From the NCBI GenBank assembly GCA_973895155.1, contig OZ316899.1, positions 558,001 to 622,000 on the forward strand: a DNA stretch of 64,000 nt, read 5' to 3'. Source of the stretch: Marsupella aquatica (Eukaryota > Marchantiophyta). Every line of letters starts with the position of its first letter. Position 1 is the stretch's first letter. A program made the position numbers and the translations under genes. Under the pieces are notes generated by a model. It was not told where the DNA came from. It saw only the letters and a list, made by a program, of their open reading frames with translations, and searched no databases. Below are positions 43,083 through 52,580 of this stretch, in pieces.

Positions 43083-44195
43083 TCAGATTTCCACCGGCAC
43101 CGGCCCGGTTGGTAGGCCAAAAATTTGCGTTAACCGATGCTCCGTGAGTGATAAGGTCTGCCCCGAAACCTTGGTGGTTGACGCATCAGTGTTGAAATTG
43201 GAGATGAACTCACAAATCTCCTTCGGCCCGGCGGCGCACGGCCTCCATAGTAAGTGGGCGAACCGCTCCAACTGATGCTCCTTGAGATAGTCCGCATGTT
43301 CGAGTTTCTTGATCGCGATCCAGACTACCTCGGGGACGCGGATTACCTGTAATAAGTTGGACTTTGGGTTATCCGGGGGCCGTCGGGTCTGGTTGGTCGG
43401 GGGGTTTGCCGGGGCAGGTGCAGGCGCGGCGTCAGTCCGTGTTGATTCGGGGGCCGTCGTAGTCCTTGACCGCTTACGAGGACGCTGTTCGAGTTGCGGA
43501 CTAGCTCGCTCGGAACCCAAAGAACACTCCGCGTTGATTACTGGACGGACTTGGGACTGGTTCGGCGGTACTCCGGTGGTCATCGGTTGAGGCGCTGGGG
43601 TAGCCATATCCCAGTTGAAGGCGTTGGAGCTTTCCCCGAGGAACGTGAGATTACGCGCCGCTTCCCGTTGTCTGCTGATGTCTTCTTGGCGCTTTTCGGC
43701 TGCGATCTGCTGGTCTAGGTACCCCGGAATCTTGTCGAACTCCGCTTGAGTAAGCCGCTGGTTGCCCTTCAGCTTAAAGAACTTAGCTGGAACCTCAAGA
43801 ATCGCCTCTGCTACCGATCTAAGCCCTTCCTCGCTGAGATATAGTTCGGTGATGTAGTCTCGCAGCTCGTTATAGCTAGAATCCCTGGTGATGGCTGTCC
43901 TTTCGCAATTAACCAGTGCTACCTTAGTTACCAGCTTTGCGTACCTTTGTTCGTAAGCGGCTTTCTCGGGGCAAGAGTACCAGTAAGTCTCGGAGAACTT
44001 AGCACCTACCTCGCCAAACAAGGTCCAAAATCCCAAGGCTGTGAGGGTCATACTAACCTCGTAGTCCGGTTTGTTGCGTCCACGTTCCCACCTGGCTGGT
44101 CCTTTTTTGCGGAGGCCTCGCTCGTCCTGACTAAATCTCGCCACATTCCGCTCTTCTCCCTCGATAATTTCCTCGTAAAGGTCGACTGGATTCAA
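43083..44195 (-). CDS. E2 5'-LTR protein, N-terminal part
   Basis: 370 residues, nearly identical to 33,221-34,333 (differences include DAAPAP for DATPAP, SNFNTD for SNFDTD and GLPTGP for GLPIGP). It ends at the same TGA, so that stop predates insertion. Confidence 0.82.
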   Translation of the reverse strand: MNPVDLYEEIIEGEERNVARFSQDERGLRKKGPARWERGRNKPDYEVSMTLTALGFWTLFGEVGAKFSETYWYSCPEKAAYEQRYAKLVTKVALVNCERTAITRDSSYNELRDYITELYLSEEGLRSVAEAILEVPAKFFKLKGNQRLTQAEFDKIPGYLDQQIAAEKRQEDISRQREAARNLTFLGESSNAFNWDMATPAPQPMTTGVPPNQSQVRPVINAECSLGSERASPQLEQRPRKRSRTTTAPESTRTDAAPAPAPANPPTNQTRRPPDNPKSNLLQVIRVPEVVWIAIKKLEHADYLKEHQLERFAHLLWRPCAAGPKEICEFISNFNTDASTTKVSGQTLSLTEHRLTQIFGLPTGPVPVEI

Positions 44196-45177
44196 TCAAA
44201 AAGGCGAGCGGATGGCAGCGTCCGTGAATTCCAAAAAGGTAAACGTGAGCGAATGGCCCGCAGTGCCATCGGCTCCTCTCTTATGGGGGTGCCCGGACGA
44301 GCCCGAGCGTGAGAAGGTCAGGCCGTTTGGTCATTGATAACGAGCTGAAGTCGGCGTCTCGGTCCAAGCGTGATTCTTCTAACTGATTTTTACTCCGCTG
44401 CCGCCACCGTACCTCGGTCGTGCGTAATAATCCCTTTCCTGAACTCGTAATTATTTGGTTATCTTAACCTACTCCTAATCTAATCATAATGGCAACTTGA
44501 CGGCTATACGTGCTATTCTACGCTATGGCTACGGTCCTAATGACCGTATAAGTCCTAATCTACGACCTGGGTTCGGTCAAGTGACACGTTACCCGTGTCA
44601 CACCTTCCTTCTGGTTGATGTGGGCACTCTTCACACAAGTTAATGCGACACACAAATAGCAAAATGACTCATTCTGACTGAGTCATACCATGCACTTGCC
44701 ATACAAACAGTACATCTCATACACAAGCTCTGCGAACTAAGCCGTGAGGCCAACTCTATTCAGCTCTTAGGCATGAGGAAACATGAATATACACAAGGGT
44801 CACTGTATGACTAACCGAGAGCTTCTCGTACTACTTGATCCCAGCCCGGCTGGTGCAAACTAAAAACTTGCTAAAGAAGAGGCCCTGAGCTCCCCGCTGC
44901 CCAGGTACTTATCCTGGTAGTGGATCTGCCTAATTCTTTGCAGCGTAAGCCTAATCTACCTAACAGTAATCTACTTGCCCGGATCTACCTATGTACAGCA
45001 AGGCAGGAGCACAAGTGTTGCTCCTACCAGTGGAACCGCAATCCCACTAAGCTAAGTGTCAGGGCCGCTCCTGGTCCTGATCCTAATCCTAAACTTGGAG
45101 ATCAGCGCCCGCCCTGCCCACTCACGCCTCCTCCCTCCACGTCCGCCCTTCCTAAAAGGAACGGCGCCCTTGCACCG

Positions 45178-47079
45178 TCACGACACCGGTGGTGGATCCT
45201 CAATGGACGCCCCCAACGCTTCCTCCTCAACCACTATCGTAGGTTCGTTTTCTGACAGATTACCTGCCCTTGACTGAGTCAACTCTCCATCGGCCTGACT
45301 GGGTCCACCATCGGCGTCGGCATTGGCTCGGGAATCATTCTCGGCTACGGCCTCAGCCTCGGCTATGGTCTCCCCAGCCTGCTCAAGAGGCGGATCTGGG
45401 ATACTGGCCTCATTACTGAGTAGTTCGGCTTGGGCCGCACCACCCCCACCTGTGATGATAGCGAGATCTATTGTCGTATTCATGCCGGAGGATGGTGCTG
45501 GGTCTACCTCCTTGGTCACCACGGCTTGTGGAGTCGGATTACTCCTTGACCCTGAAGGTTTCCGCTTCTTCTTCTTTTCTGGTTCGGCAACTGGTCCCTT
45601 CCCCTTCCCACTTACTTCCGGCACTGGTGCAGGTGGCGCGGCTTTTTCTTCGGCCAGTACCACTCCTGGTAACTTGGTTGCCCCAATTGGAGTTGGGCCT
45701 GATGAAGACAAGCACTTAAATACTGCGGCTTGTTTCTTCAGCCGCTCCGTTTGGTTGTCGGCCCGCCGCTGGAGGTTCTCCATCTTCCTCATGATTTCCT
45801 CCAACTCCTCCTGGGTCTCATCCAGGTCCTTGCGCGCCTCCTCTAGTTCCTTCTGGGCTTCCTCCCGTTCTTTTTTCAAGGTAGTCCTCTCCTCCCGGGT
45901 TGCTCTTAGCTCCTTGTCGAGCTCTGCAATGATGACAGACTCCATCTGGTTCATCTTGGCGTAAGTCTGATCGAGCATCTCGTCCTTCTCCCTTAGGTCG
46001 GCCTTGAAGCTGGCCGTCAGGGACGCAAGCTCCTGCTGCAGCGCCATAATCCCTTGATAGGATTTTCCTAACTCGGCCTCCTTCTGCTCAAGGGCTCCGC
46101 GGATTTTCTTGAGCTCCCCCTTCAACGCCCATTTCTTTCTTTGGGTCTCCGCCATGGCCCGGCTGTTGGCTGTTATGTGGGCCTCCTCTGTATTCCTCAG
46201 CTCTCGCTTCCACTTCTCCCTCTCTTTGATCGTATCGGCCAACTCTCCCTGTGTCTGAGTCAGTTTATCCTTGATATTCTGATTATCAGCCTGCGCGGTG
46301 TCCAACTGCCCCTGCATGATGTTCAGCTCATGCCGTTTAATCCGCAGTTCATCTTGGGCTTTCTTGGCCGCCCTTAGATCTTCAATCTCGGCTTCCATCC
46401 TCCTAAGCCGCCGAATGACCTCGTCCTTCTTGCTTCTCTCTAAAGCCACCGCTTCTTCTAATTGGTGCTTCTCCAACTGCTCCCTATGGAAAAAGGGTCC
46501 TACCTCCAACTCCTCTCCAAAGATGCCGAGCGCAAGTTCTCCACACATCTCACCATACTCCATGGCTCTATTCTTAGCGTAGGTGGAGTAAGTAGAAGTG
46601 ATCGGCATCGCCCATCGCGGCCTCTGCTCCCAAGCCGTCTTGCGGATCTCTTCAATCATGGCTAGAGGTTTGCTTCCTTTTTTGGCTAGCCGCCTGATGT
46701 CCTCCGGCCAATCTCCTCCTGGTAAATCCTTTTCCCTAGCCAGGGCTGCCTCCTCTTCCTGCCTGATTCGCTCCTGAAATTCCTGCGCCGTCTGTTTTAT
46801 GCCGTCAAAGCTCGGGGGAGCAACATCTGGTGGGGGAGACTCAGGGCTACTCTGCTGGTTGGGGTCCCCTCGTACTACCCTTGGAAGTGTGGGGACAAAC
46901 CGGCCACAGGTCCTTACTCCTGGAACGTGATGGTCCGACCCATAGCCGGAGTTATCATGGCTGCAGTCCTCCACTGCCTCCTCTATTTCTTGGACGTCCG
47001 GCTTCTCCCTCTCCTCTTCGTCGGTAGGAGCTTCAGGCAATTCTGCCTCAGATTCAGAGCTTGAGACTCCCACATACAT
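45178..47079 (-). CDS. E1 5'-LTR protein, linker and coiled coil
   Basis: 633 uninterrupted residues: acidic start, PGVRTCGRFVPTLPRVV, the MEYGEMCGELALGIFGEELE block, a coiled coil of some 250 residues, basic KKKKRKPSGSRSN, then an acidic tail to the stop at 45,178. This is the best-preserved copy of the C-terminal two thirds, and it bridges the two stops seen in the other LTR. Confidence 0.88.
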   Translation of the reverse strand: MYVGVSSSESEAELPEAPTDEEEREKPDVQEIEEAVEDCSHDNSGYGSDHHVPGVRTCGRFVPTLPRVVRGDPNQQSSPESPPPDVAPPSFDGIKQTAQEFQERIRQEEEAALAREKDLPGGDWPEDIRRLAKKGSKPLAMIEEIRKTAWEQRPRWAMPITSTYSTYAKNRAMEYGEMCGELALGIFGEELEVGPFFHREQLEKHQLEEAVALERSKKDEVIRRLRRMEAEIEDLRAAKKAQDELRIKRHELNIMQGQLDTAQADNQNIKDKLTQTQGELADTIKEREKWKRELRNTEEAHITANSRAMAETQRKKWALKGELKKIRGALEQKEAELGKSYQGIMALQQELASLTASFKADLREKDEMLDQTYAKMNQMESVIIAELDKELRATREERTTLKKEREEAQKELEEARKDLDETQEELEEIMRKMENLQRRADNQTERLKKQAAVFKCLSSSGPTPIGATKLPGVVLAEEKAAPPAPVPEVSGKGKGPVAEPEKKKKRKPSGSRSNPTPQAVVTKEVDPAPSSGMNTTIDLAIITGGGGAAQAELLSNEASIPDPPLEQAGETIAEAEAVAENDSRANADADGGPSQADGELTQSRAGNLSENEPTIVVEEEALGASIEDPPPVS

Positions 47080-47472
47080 TCAAACACCTGGCTTGGATTC
47101 CATCCTGATTCTCTCCTCGTCTCCAACAAAGGGGTTTTCTCTTGTGAGCCGGTGTAGGCCTACCTCTGGAGTGGTGTTCTGCATTGTTGCCGTTGCCGTT
47201 GTCGTTGCCGATGCCGATCTCTTTTCTTTCTCCAGTAGTTTCAGCAGACTCTGCATGCCTGGTTGCTGCATCGGCAAGTCCTCCTTCCTGGGCCTAAACA
47301 CCTGCTTGGTCGTAGGGCTAACAGGTGGTTGAGGCTTCTCTGCTACCGGCCTTGGTTCTGGAGCTTCCTCGGGTGCCCTTACCTGCAGGGGAAGTACTGG
47401 GGCAAAAGTCTGACCTCTGGCATACCGGCACAACAGCGGCATGTGATAGCCACGCCGCGACACGTTCCCCAT
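47080..47472 (-). pseudogene. E1 5'-LTR protein, middle piece
   Basis: 130 residues between two stops in the same register: TAG at 47,485-47,487 (CAG in the other LTR) and TGA at 47,080-47,082 (CGA in the other LTR). Contains GYHMPLLCRYARGQ and a Pro-rich stretch. Confidence 0.85.
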
Positions 47473-47484
47473 GCCGATTACCTG

Positions 47485-48819
47485 CTACTCCTCCTTTAAG
47501 ATCTTCTTCAATTGGTTGAGGAGGTACCCGTTGTAGTCCCGGCTTGGGTGTGGCCTCTCTGCCAGATAGACCTGTGCCTTGCCGATCTCCGCCCTCGGCA
47601 AGTTACAATGCATGGTCACCCGCAAGAAGTCGATCATCTCTCCTATGTGCGGGTTGGTGCAGGTGTTCCGGAAGAAGCCATTCTTCGTTGATGGCCCGGG
47701 GAACGACCGGAACTCCCTGTCAGGCAAGGTCTTCCTGGTATCAACTTTGGTCTTATTGCCTATCGGCAAGCCAAACACTTCGGCAATCACTTTGGGGGTA
47801 AGATAGAAATCCTTCCCATATATCCTCGTGCAATTGGTCTCGGGTTCCCATGACCCCACGAATTCTAATAGGTCTGACTCCGGTACCTCCGGCTTCAGCC
47901 ATGGTAATCTTACAAAGGCCTCTAAGCCGGATCCGGCCATGAAGCCTTGGTACTTCTTGGTCTGCATGGCCGTAAAGCATGCATCCTCCTCCCGTGCAAA
48001 ATGTAGTTGCACCTCTACCGGTAGGGTTGCCGCCCAGCCCTTCCAGGTGTCATCCCTGGTTGGAATGGCCTTGATGGGATCGACCTCCTCCTCTTCGGCT
48101 TCTCCCTGCCTCCTGCTCTGCTGCTCGGCTGGCTTCTTTGGTGCCGCCGACCTCGTTCTTTTTGCCGGGGTGGCTTCATCATTGACGGCTCCCTTCCTCT
48201 TCATCTCTGCTGCCGTGGAGGTTTCTCCTAGCACTATTGCCTGGGTCCACCTTTCCGTGCTACCCTTCAATTCCCAGTGTATGTCGTTGCAGTTCTTGAT
48301 GGCCTCTCGGATGCCGACGACGCTGTCTTTGCAAAACAGAAGATCGTCGAGCTGATTGGAAGTAGGAGTCCACAAGAACTCGTCTTTGATGAGTTCGCCT
48401 CCTAAGAAAGCCGTCTTCTGCAGCTCCCACAATCGAGCGAGCTCCTGCCGTTCTCGAGCTGCCCTTTCTGATTCCTCGTCCTCGTAAGTCTTGATGTACT
48501 CAGTTGCCCGTTCGAACAGGCATCCCCAGAAATGTGCCGCTTGATTGACGTTGCTCATACCCTCCTTAGGTCGATCGTCGGTATCTACTCTCTCCCCGAG
48601 TGCTTGCCTAAGCAGCTGACAGTAGTTGGCCTCCCGTAGTCGTCTACCTAGTTCGTGCTCGCAAATGAGCCACCATCTCCTGCAAGCGCTCCTTACCCCT
48701 CTCCTCTTCAGGTCCTTCCTCCCGTTGATCCTTCCTAGCCGCCGATGCTTAACGCGCCCTAACCCTAATCGAGTTTTCACCCCCAGCGTCCTTACCTCCG
48801 GCCTCGGCCCGGGTTCCAT
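47485..48819 (-). CDS. E1 5'-LTR protein, N-terminal domain
   Basis: 444 residues from the ATG in ACCATGG context. Same blocks as the other copy (FWGCLFERATEYIKTYEDEE, LTPKVIAEVFGLPIG, FPGPSTKNGFF) and, with the base missing from the other LTR, it continues in register (KAQVYLAERPHPSRDYNGYL). The whole register 48,819 to 45,178 is 1,214 codons. Confidence 0.88.
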   Translation of the reverse strand: MEPGPRPEVRTLGVKTRLGLGRVKHRRLGRINGRKDLKRRGVRSACRRWWLICEHELGRRLREANYCQLLRQALGERVDTDDRPKEGMSNVNQAAHFWGCLFERATEYIKTYEDEESERAARERQELARLWELQKTAFLGGELIKDEFLWTPTSNQLDDLLFCKDSVVGIREAIKNCNDIHWELKGSTERWTQAIVLGETSTAAEMKRKGAVNDEATPAKRTRSAAPKKPAEQQSRRQGEAEEEEVDPIKAIPTRDDTWKGWAATLPVEVQLHFAREEDACFTAMQTKKYQGFMAGSGLEAFVRLPWLKPEVPESDLLEFVGSWEPETNCTRIYGKDFYLTPKVIAEVFGLPIGNKTKVDTRKTLPDREFRSFPGPSTKNGFFRNTCTNPHIGEMIDFLRVTMHCNLPRAEIGKAQVYLAERPHPSRDYNGYLLNQLKKILKEE

Positions 48820-48934
48820 GGTTGCCCCTAATTGTTTATATTTTCCTTGTTTTGTCCCTATACTAAGGTGTTTCTAGGGTGCCTTCCTGCTTTACCCACT
48901 TAACTGGCCGAGTGATTCCTGTCTAGGCATCACA

Positions 48935-48939
48935 GGGTT
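48935..48939. repeat. Right GGGTT target duplication of E1
   Basis: Matches 19,662-19,666. Confidence 0.95.
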
Positions 48940-50365
48940 GGCGTCAGATGGGGTCAGCCCCCATTCCCTTGGTGGGAAAGGATGCCCTACATCAGTTTGG
49001 CTGGTGGTTGTTATGAATTACAACCTTCCACCATGGTTGTCCATGAAAAAAGGCTTCTTATTGTTGTCATTGATTATCCCAGGTCCATCTAAGGTAAAAA
49101 ACATGGACACCTACTTGGCACTATTGGTTGGGGAACTTCAAAAATTATGGGACGGTGTGTGGGTCTATGATGGTCGGAAAACTACAGGGGGATTACCGCG
49201 TGTCTTCAAATTAAAGGGAATCAATATGTGGACCATGCATGACTATCCTGGTAAGGTTTTCATGTATTAAAGAGTTTCTTTTAGAGGAAGTCCCTCATAT
49301 TTATGTATGTACATGAACTTTTTAAATTCTTTGACTCTAATTGAGAAAGTTGTTTGGGTTTGGGTTTGTTTCAGGGTTACAAACTCAAGGGTATAAGGCA
49401 TGCTCCACTTGTGGTCCAAGCCTTGAAGATATGGCCAAGTACTCAAGATGGCTTTGCAAGATAATCTACCTTGGGCATACAAAGTTTCTTCCACTTGGAC
49501 ATGAGATGAGGTCTGACCCCCTTCTATTTTCAGACTTTGACATGGTCAATGGTGATGAGCGTGACATACCTGAGCGTACATCCTTTGCACATTGGAAATC
49601 CATAGCTGATAGGGTGGCAGACCCTGACGACCCCATGACATTTGATGGAAGTGGGTTGACACGGTGGACTATACTAGCCACTTTATTGTATTGGCCGAGT
49701 TGAAGATTCATCACTTGTTAGACCCCATGCATATAGAGGGAAATGTTGGGAAGGCTTTGATCAAGCATTTTTATGGAGAAAATGACCATAATTTTAGGGA
49801 GGCATGCCAAGATCTAGAACGACATCCAGATGTATGGATAACAGTTGATGAATCAACAAGGATGGAACACCGTCCTTCAGCTCCTTGGGTTTTGAGTGTT
49901 GGTGAAAGAAGAGAGTTTCGACAACGTATAGGTCAGATGCGGTTTCCTACAGGCTATGGTGCCAATCTCCGAAAAGCTTTTGGGATGGAGGACAGTCATA
50001 AGTCGCCAATGTATCTGAAGACACATGACTATCACCGTTTACTAAAATATATACTTCCTATGGCAATCATAGGCTTGGGCAGTGAAGAAGTGCAAGATGC
50101 CCTCTGGTCATTGGGCACTTTGTTGAGATGGATATGCTCAAAGGAAACATATGAAGAAGAGATCCCACGTATGGAGGTATTGGCAGCTGAGGTAGTTTGC
50201 AAGTTAGAGAAGACCCTCCCTCCGTCCTTCTTTGATTGTCAAGTGCATTTACTTGTTCATCTTGTGAGGGAGGTTGCCATTGCTGGTCCAGTGCATTGTT
50301 GTTTGATGTATTGGTTGGAAAGGTACATGGCTGTGTTAAAGGCTTATGTACGGAATCGTGCATGA
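48940..50365 (+). pseudogene. CACTA-1 TNPD, remainder of Transposase_21 and DUF4218
   Basis: Transposase core resumes after E1 (ASDGVSPHSLGGKG, LPPWLSMKKGFLLLSLIIPG, LPRVFKLKGINMWTMHDYPG). A GT-AG intron spans 49,251-49,374; the next exon has LQTQGYKACSTCGPS and KFLPLGHEMR. A one-base shift near 49,695 follows. DUF4218 runs from LLDPMHIEGNVGKALIKHFY through YLKTHDYHRLLKYILPMAI and LPPSFFDCQVHLLVHLV. A TGA (50,363-50,365) stands where Arg or Lys is usual in NKARPEGS-type sequence. Confidence 0.9.
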
Positions 50366-51305
50366 GTGGAGGGGAGCATGGCAACAGGATACTTGGCAGC
50401 TGAGAGTATATTCTATTGTAGCAACATCTTAGCTACCATTGATCCTAGTTGTCCACGCAATTGGATGGAAGAGAGAGAAATGGAAGAGGATTGTTTAACA
50501 GGAGCCAAAAAAACACGCTTACTGACCGGAGTTGAGTTGACACAGATGACTACTTTCATGTTGAGTAATAGCACTGTCATGGAAGAATGGAGAGAGTTTT
50601 ATGAGGATGCAAAGAGGGAGAGTCGTCGCCCAAGGATTTTTCCAAAGTTCCTTGAGTATATGAGGGAGAAAGTACTTCAGTTGGATGCTATGGTGGCCCA
50701 AGGTGAGAGTGTATCACATTTTCCAGATATGACTCATGACGTTCGAACAATTGTTCATGGCCCTTTGAGACTTGTTCAGACCAAAACAACAATGTGGACA
50801 TAAGGGAGACATTTCAGGATTTCTGACCTTGATGAGAAGAGGGGTAGAACTTTTGATTGTGGAGTTCAAGGGCAGTTCATGCAGGATTCACAAAGTAGCC
50901 GCCATGACACCAATGTCATCGGAGATGTGGTGCCTCACTATGGGAAGATAGAGGAGATCTTGATTGTATCCTATGATGCAGATACAAAATTTGAAGAGTA
51001 TGTCTTCAAATGTAAGTGGTTCAAAATTCACTTGGTTGGTGAGAATCGCACGGTACTTCTTGATGATTGTGGGTTTACTCGACTGAAGACATCAGCAACT
51101 AGCTTTCAACCATCTCATTGGCAAACATCTGAACCGTTTACATTCCCAAGTCACCTTGAGTAGTGTTTCTATATTCCGTACCCACCAGACCCAGAGGAGT
51201 GGTCAGTTGTTATACCGTATGTGCCACGGTCTCGTTCCATTATCTCAGAAAAACCTGAAGTTATTATTGTGTCAAACAAAGGAGAGGATGAGGACCAAGT
51301 TTGAT
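50366..51305 (+). pseudogene. CACTA-1 TNPD, C-terminus with DUF4216
   Basis: Same register after the TGA: EGSMATGYLAAESIFYCSN closes DUF4218. After a TAA (50,801-50,803) come FRISDLDEKRGRTFDCGVQG and the DUF4216 domain (HYGKIEEILIVSYDADTKFE, VFKCKWFKI, PFTFPSHLE). A TAG (51,161-51,163, probably from CAG) precedes CFYIPYPPDPEEWSVVIPYV. The protein ends near 51,305. Confidence 0.88.
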
Positions 51306-51559
51306 GCATCACTAGTAGTAAAACTTGTTGTGGGGCGTATAATTGTGATTATATTAACTATCATGGTTTAATTTATATTTACCTATTTATTTTCTTCTTT
51401 TGTCTTACAAACACTTGGACTTTGAAATTTACCGCTATATATATATGCAACCCTAGCCACTAGAAAAGTTATCCTCATATATGCATGCCACTTTTTTGAA
51501 ATCCCTAGCTTATAACCTAAACACATGCATTCTCCATCTTCTAAAGTATTCTCTCAAAC
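51306..51559. other. CACTA-1 3' untranslated region
   Basis: AT-rich, with TATATATATATG-like tracts. No gene. Confidence 0.4.
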
Positions 51560-52051
51560 ATTTCTATTCTGAAAACTTTGCAAACAACTCTCTTTGCAAA
51601 ACATTTTTTGAAGTAGTCGGGAAGGAATTTGTGGACCTCTTGTGAATAAAATTCCATCGGTCCTTCTGATACAAATTGGTTCTCAAATTTGTGACCAAAC
51701 TGGATTCAGTACTTTGCGACTCAACGTTCTTCACAATACTTTCCGAAGATAATAGGTTCACAAAACACTTGTGATCATATTAGAATCGCTAAATTATGAA
51801 CCAAAATGTATCCGAATACGGTCGTGATGGTCGCGGACTCACAAAGTCGTTGCGATACAACTAGTATCTCAAGTTGTTGCAAAGCCAATAACATCCAAAA
51901 TGAAGTGCGATGTATTTAGCTTCGCAACATGATTTTGCGACATTGAGAGCATGGGATATTGTGATGCGTGTTTCATCACAAAATATCTGAAGGCGCTAAC
52001 ATTGCAAGGCCTTCCCGACGTCGAAAAACACCTTCGCAAAAGGGGCCAATA
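51560..52051. repeat. CACTA-1 right subterminal repeats
   Basis: TTTGCAAA, TTGCGA, TTCGCAA and CTTCGCAAAAG motifs in both orientations, matching the left-end array. Confidence 0.75.
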
Positions 52052-52061
52052 TGTAGTAGTG
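52052..52061 (-). repeat. CACTA-1 right terminal inverted repeat
   Basis: TGTAGTAGTG, the exact complement of the left CACTACTACA, followed by TAA (52,062-52,064). Confidence 0.85.
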
Positions 52062-52580
52062 TAATCATTTCTGTAATTTTTAGCTTTGGTGACTTGCGAT
52101 TGGAACTCCTAACTCCATTTTGACATTTCCTTCTAACCTACTACCTTCTATCTCATGTGCTTCACAATCACAACTAATCATCATCACCATCTTCCCACCA
52201 ATCAATTGATTACAATAGCATTTGTTTGCTTGAATGTGTGAAATTAGATTTGCAATAAAAGCTAGAAAGTTGTAGACCTCCCTCTGGCATCTGATTTTTC
52301 TCTCACCAACCAGACCTTGGTTGGTGCTCATATTTTTCCAGAATGTGTGTCTACTACCCTTCTACCTTCACACCAAATTTCAGTCAATTTGGTCAAGCAA
52401 ATGTGGATCCAAAAAATATTTGGTGTCCCTAAGTTTTCCTACCATTCATTTTCTGCAAATTTCAACTTTGATGACTTGTGATTTGACATTATTTCTCCAA
52501 TTTGACTTGTCTTTCCAGACCATGACTGCTTCACTTTGTTGCCTACAACTGATGACCACCTAATCCACCATATCTCATCA
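52062..52580 (+). repeat. Direct repeat: rest of copy 1, then copy 2
   Basis: 52,065-52,250 continues the repeat broken by CACTA-1. 52,290-52,580 is the second copy (ACCAGACCTTGGTTGGTGCT, CACACCAAATTTCAGTCAAT, TTGATGACTTGTGATT). Copies are clearly diverged, so the duplication is older than CACTA-1. Confidence 0.65.

Larger units (their letters stand above)
30903..44602 (-). mobile_element. E2, Ty3/gypsy retrotransposon with 3.84-kb LTRs
   Basis: 13,700 bp, minus strand, two LTRs of exactly 3,838 bp, internal region 6,024 bp. It is related to E1 (same primer site and purine tract, similar gag-pol) but a different family. By eye I count fewer than about 20 LTR differences, nearly all transitions, so about 0.5% divergence and younger than E1, as nesting requires. 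gag-pol is a single register with four stops. Each LTR contains a long reading frame. Confidence 0.95.
40765..44602 (-). repeat. E2 5' LTR
   Basis: 3,838 bp, same length as the 3' LTR with no indel that I see. Directly followed by the CCTTC duplication and the rest of the E1 LTR. Confidence 0.95.
19667..48934 (-). mobile_element. E1, Ty3/gypsy retrotransposon with 4.67-kb LTRs
   Basis: An LTR retrotransposon read on the minus strand: 5' LTR on the right, primer site 30,535-30,554, gag-protease, reverse transcriptase-RNase H, integrase, purine tract, 3' LTR on the left. The duplication is GGGTT. Without E2 it is 15,563 bp, of which 9,337 bp is LTR. The protease IDGGSG motif and RT motif CQDYRKLNEATLKDHFPLPF place it on the Tat/Athila side. 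LTRs differ by roughly 1-2% by eye, so insertion is fairly recent. gag-pol carries stops and frameshifts. Confidence 0.95.
44608..48934 (-). repeat. E1 5' LTR, main piece
   Basis: 4,327 bp, collinear with 20,011-24,332. 44,608-45,177 is non-coding. With 30,559-30,902 it makes a 4,671-bp LTR. Confidence 0.95.
9117..52061 (+). mobile_element. CACTA-1, En/Spm-like transposon with nested insertions
   Basis: A class II element moved by its own transposase. Its ends are perfect 10-bp inverted repeats CACTACTACA (9,117-9,126 and the complement of 52,052-52,061), flanked by TAA. The 42,945-bp span contains a solo LTR (10,802-15,411) and gypsy element E1 (19,667-48,934, itself carrying E2). Without these and one copy of each 5-bp duplication it is about 9,057 bp. 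It has a plus-strand unit (SET-domain frame, then TNPD transposase) and a minus-strand second gene. All are broken now, so this copy cannot move itself. Confidence 0.9.
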
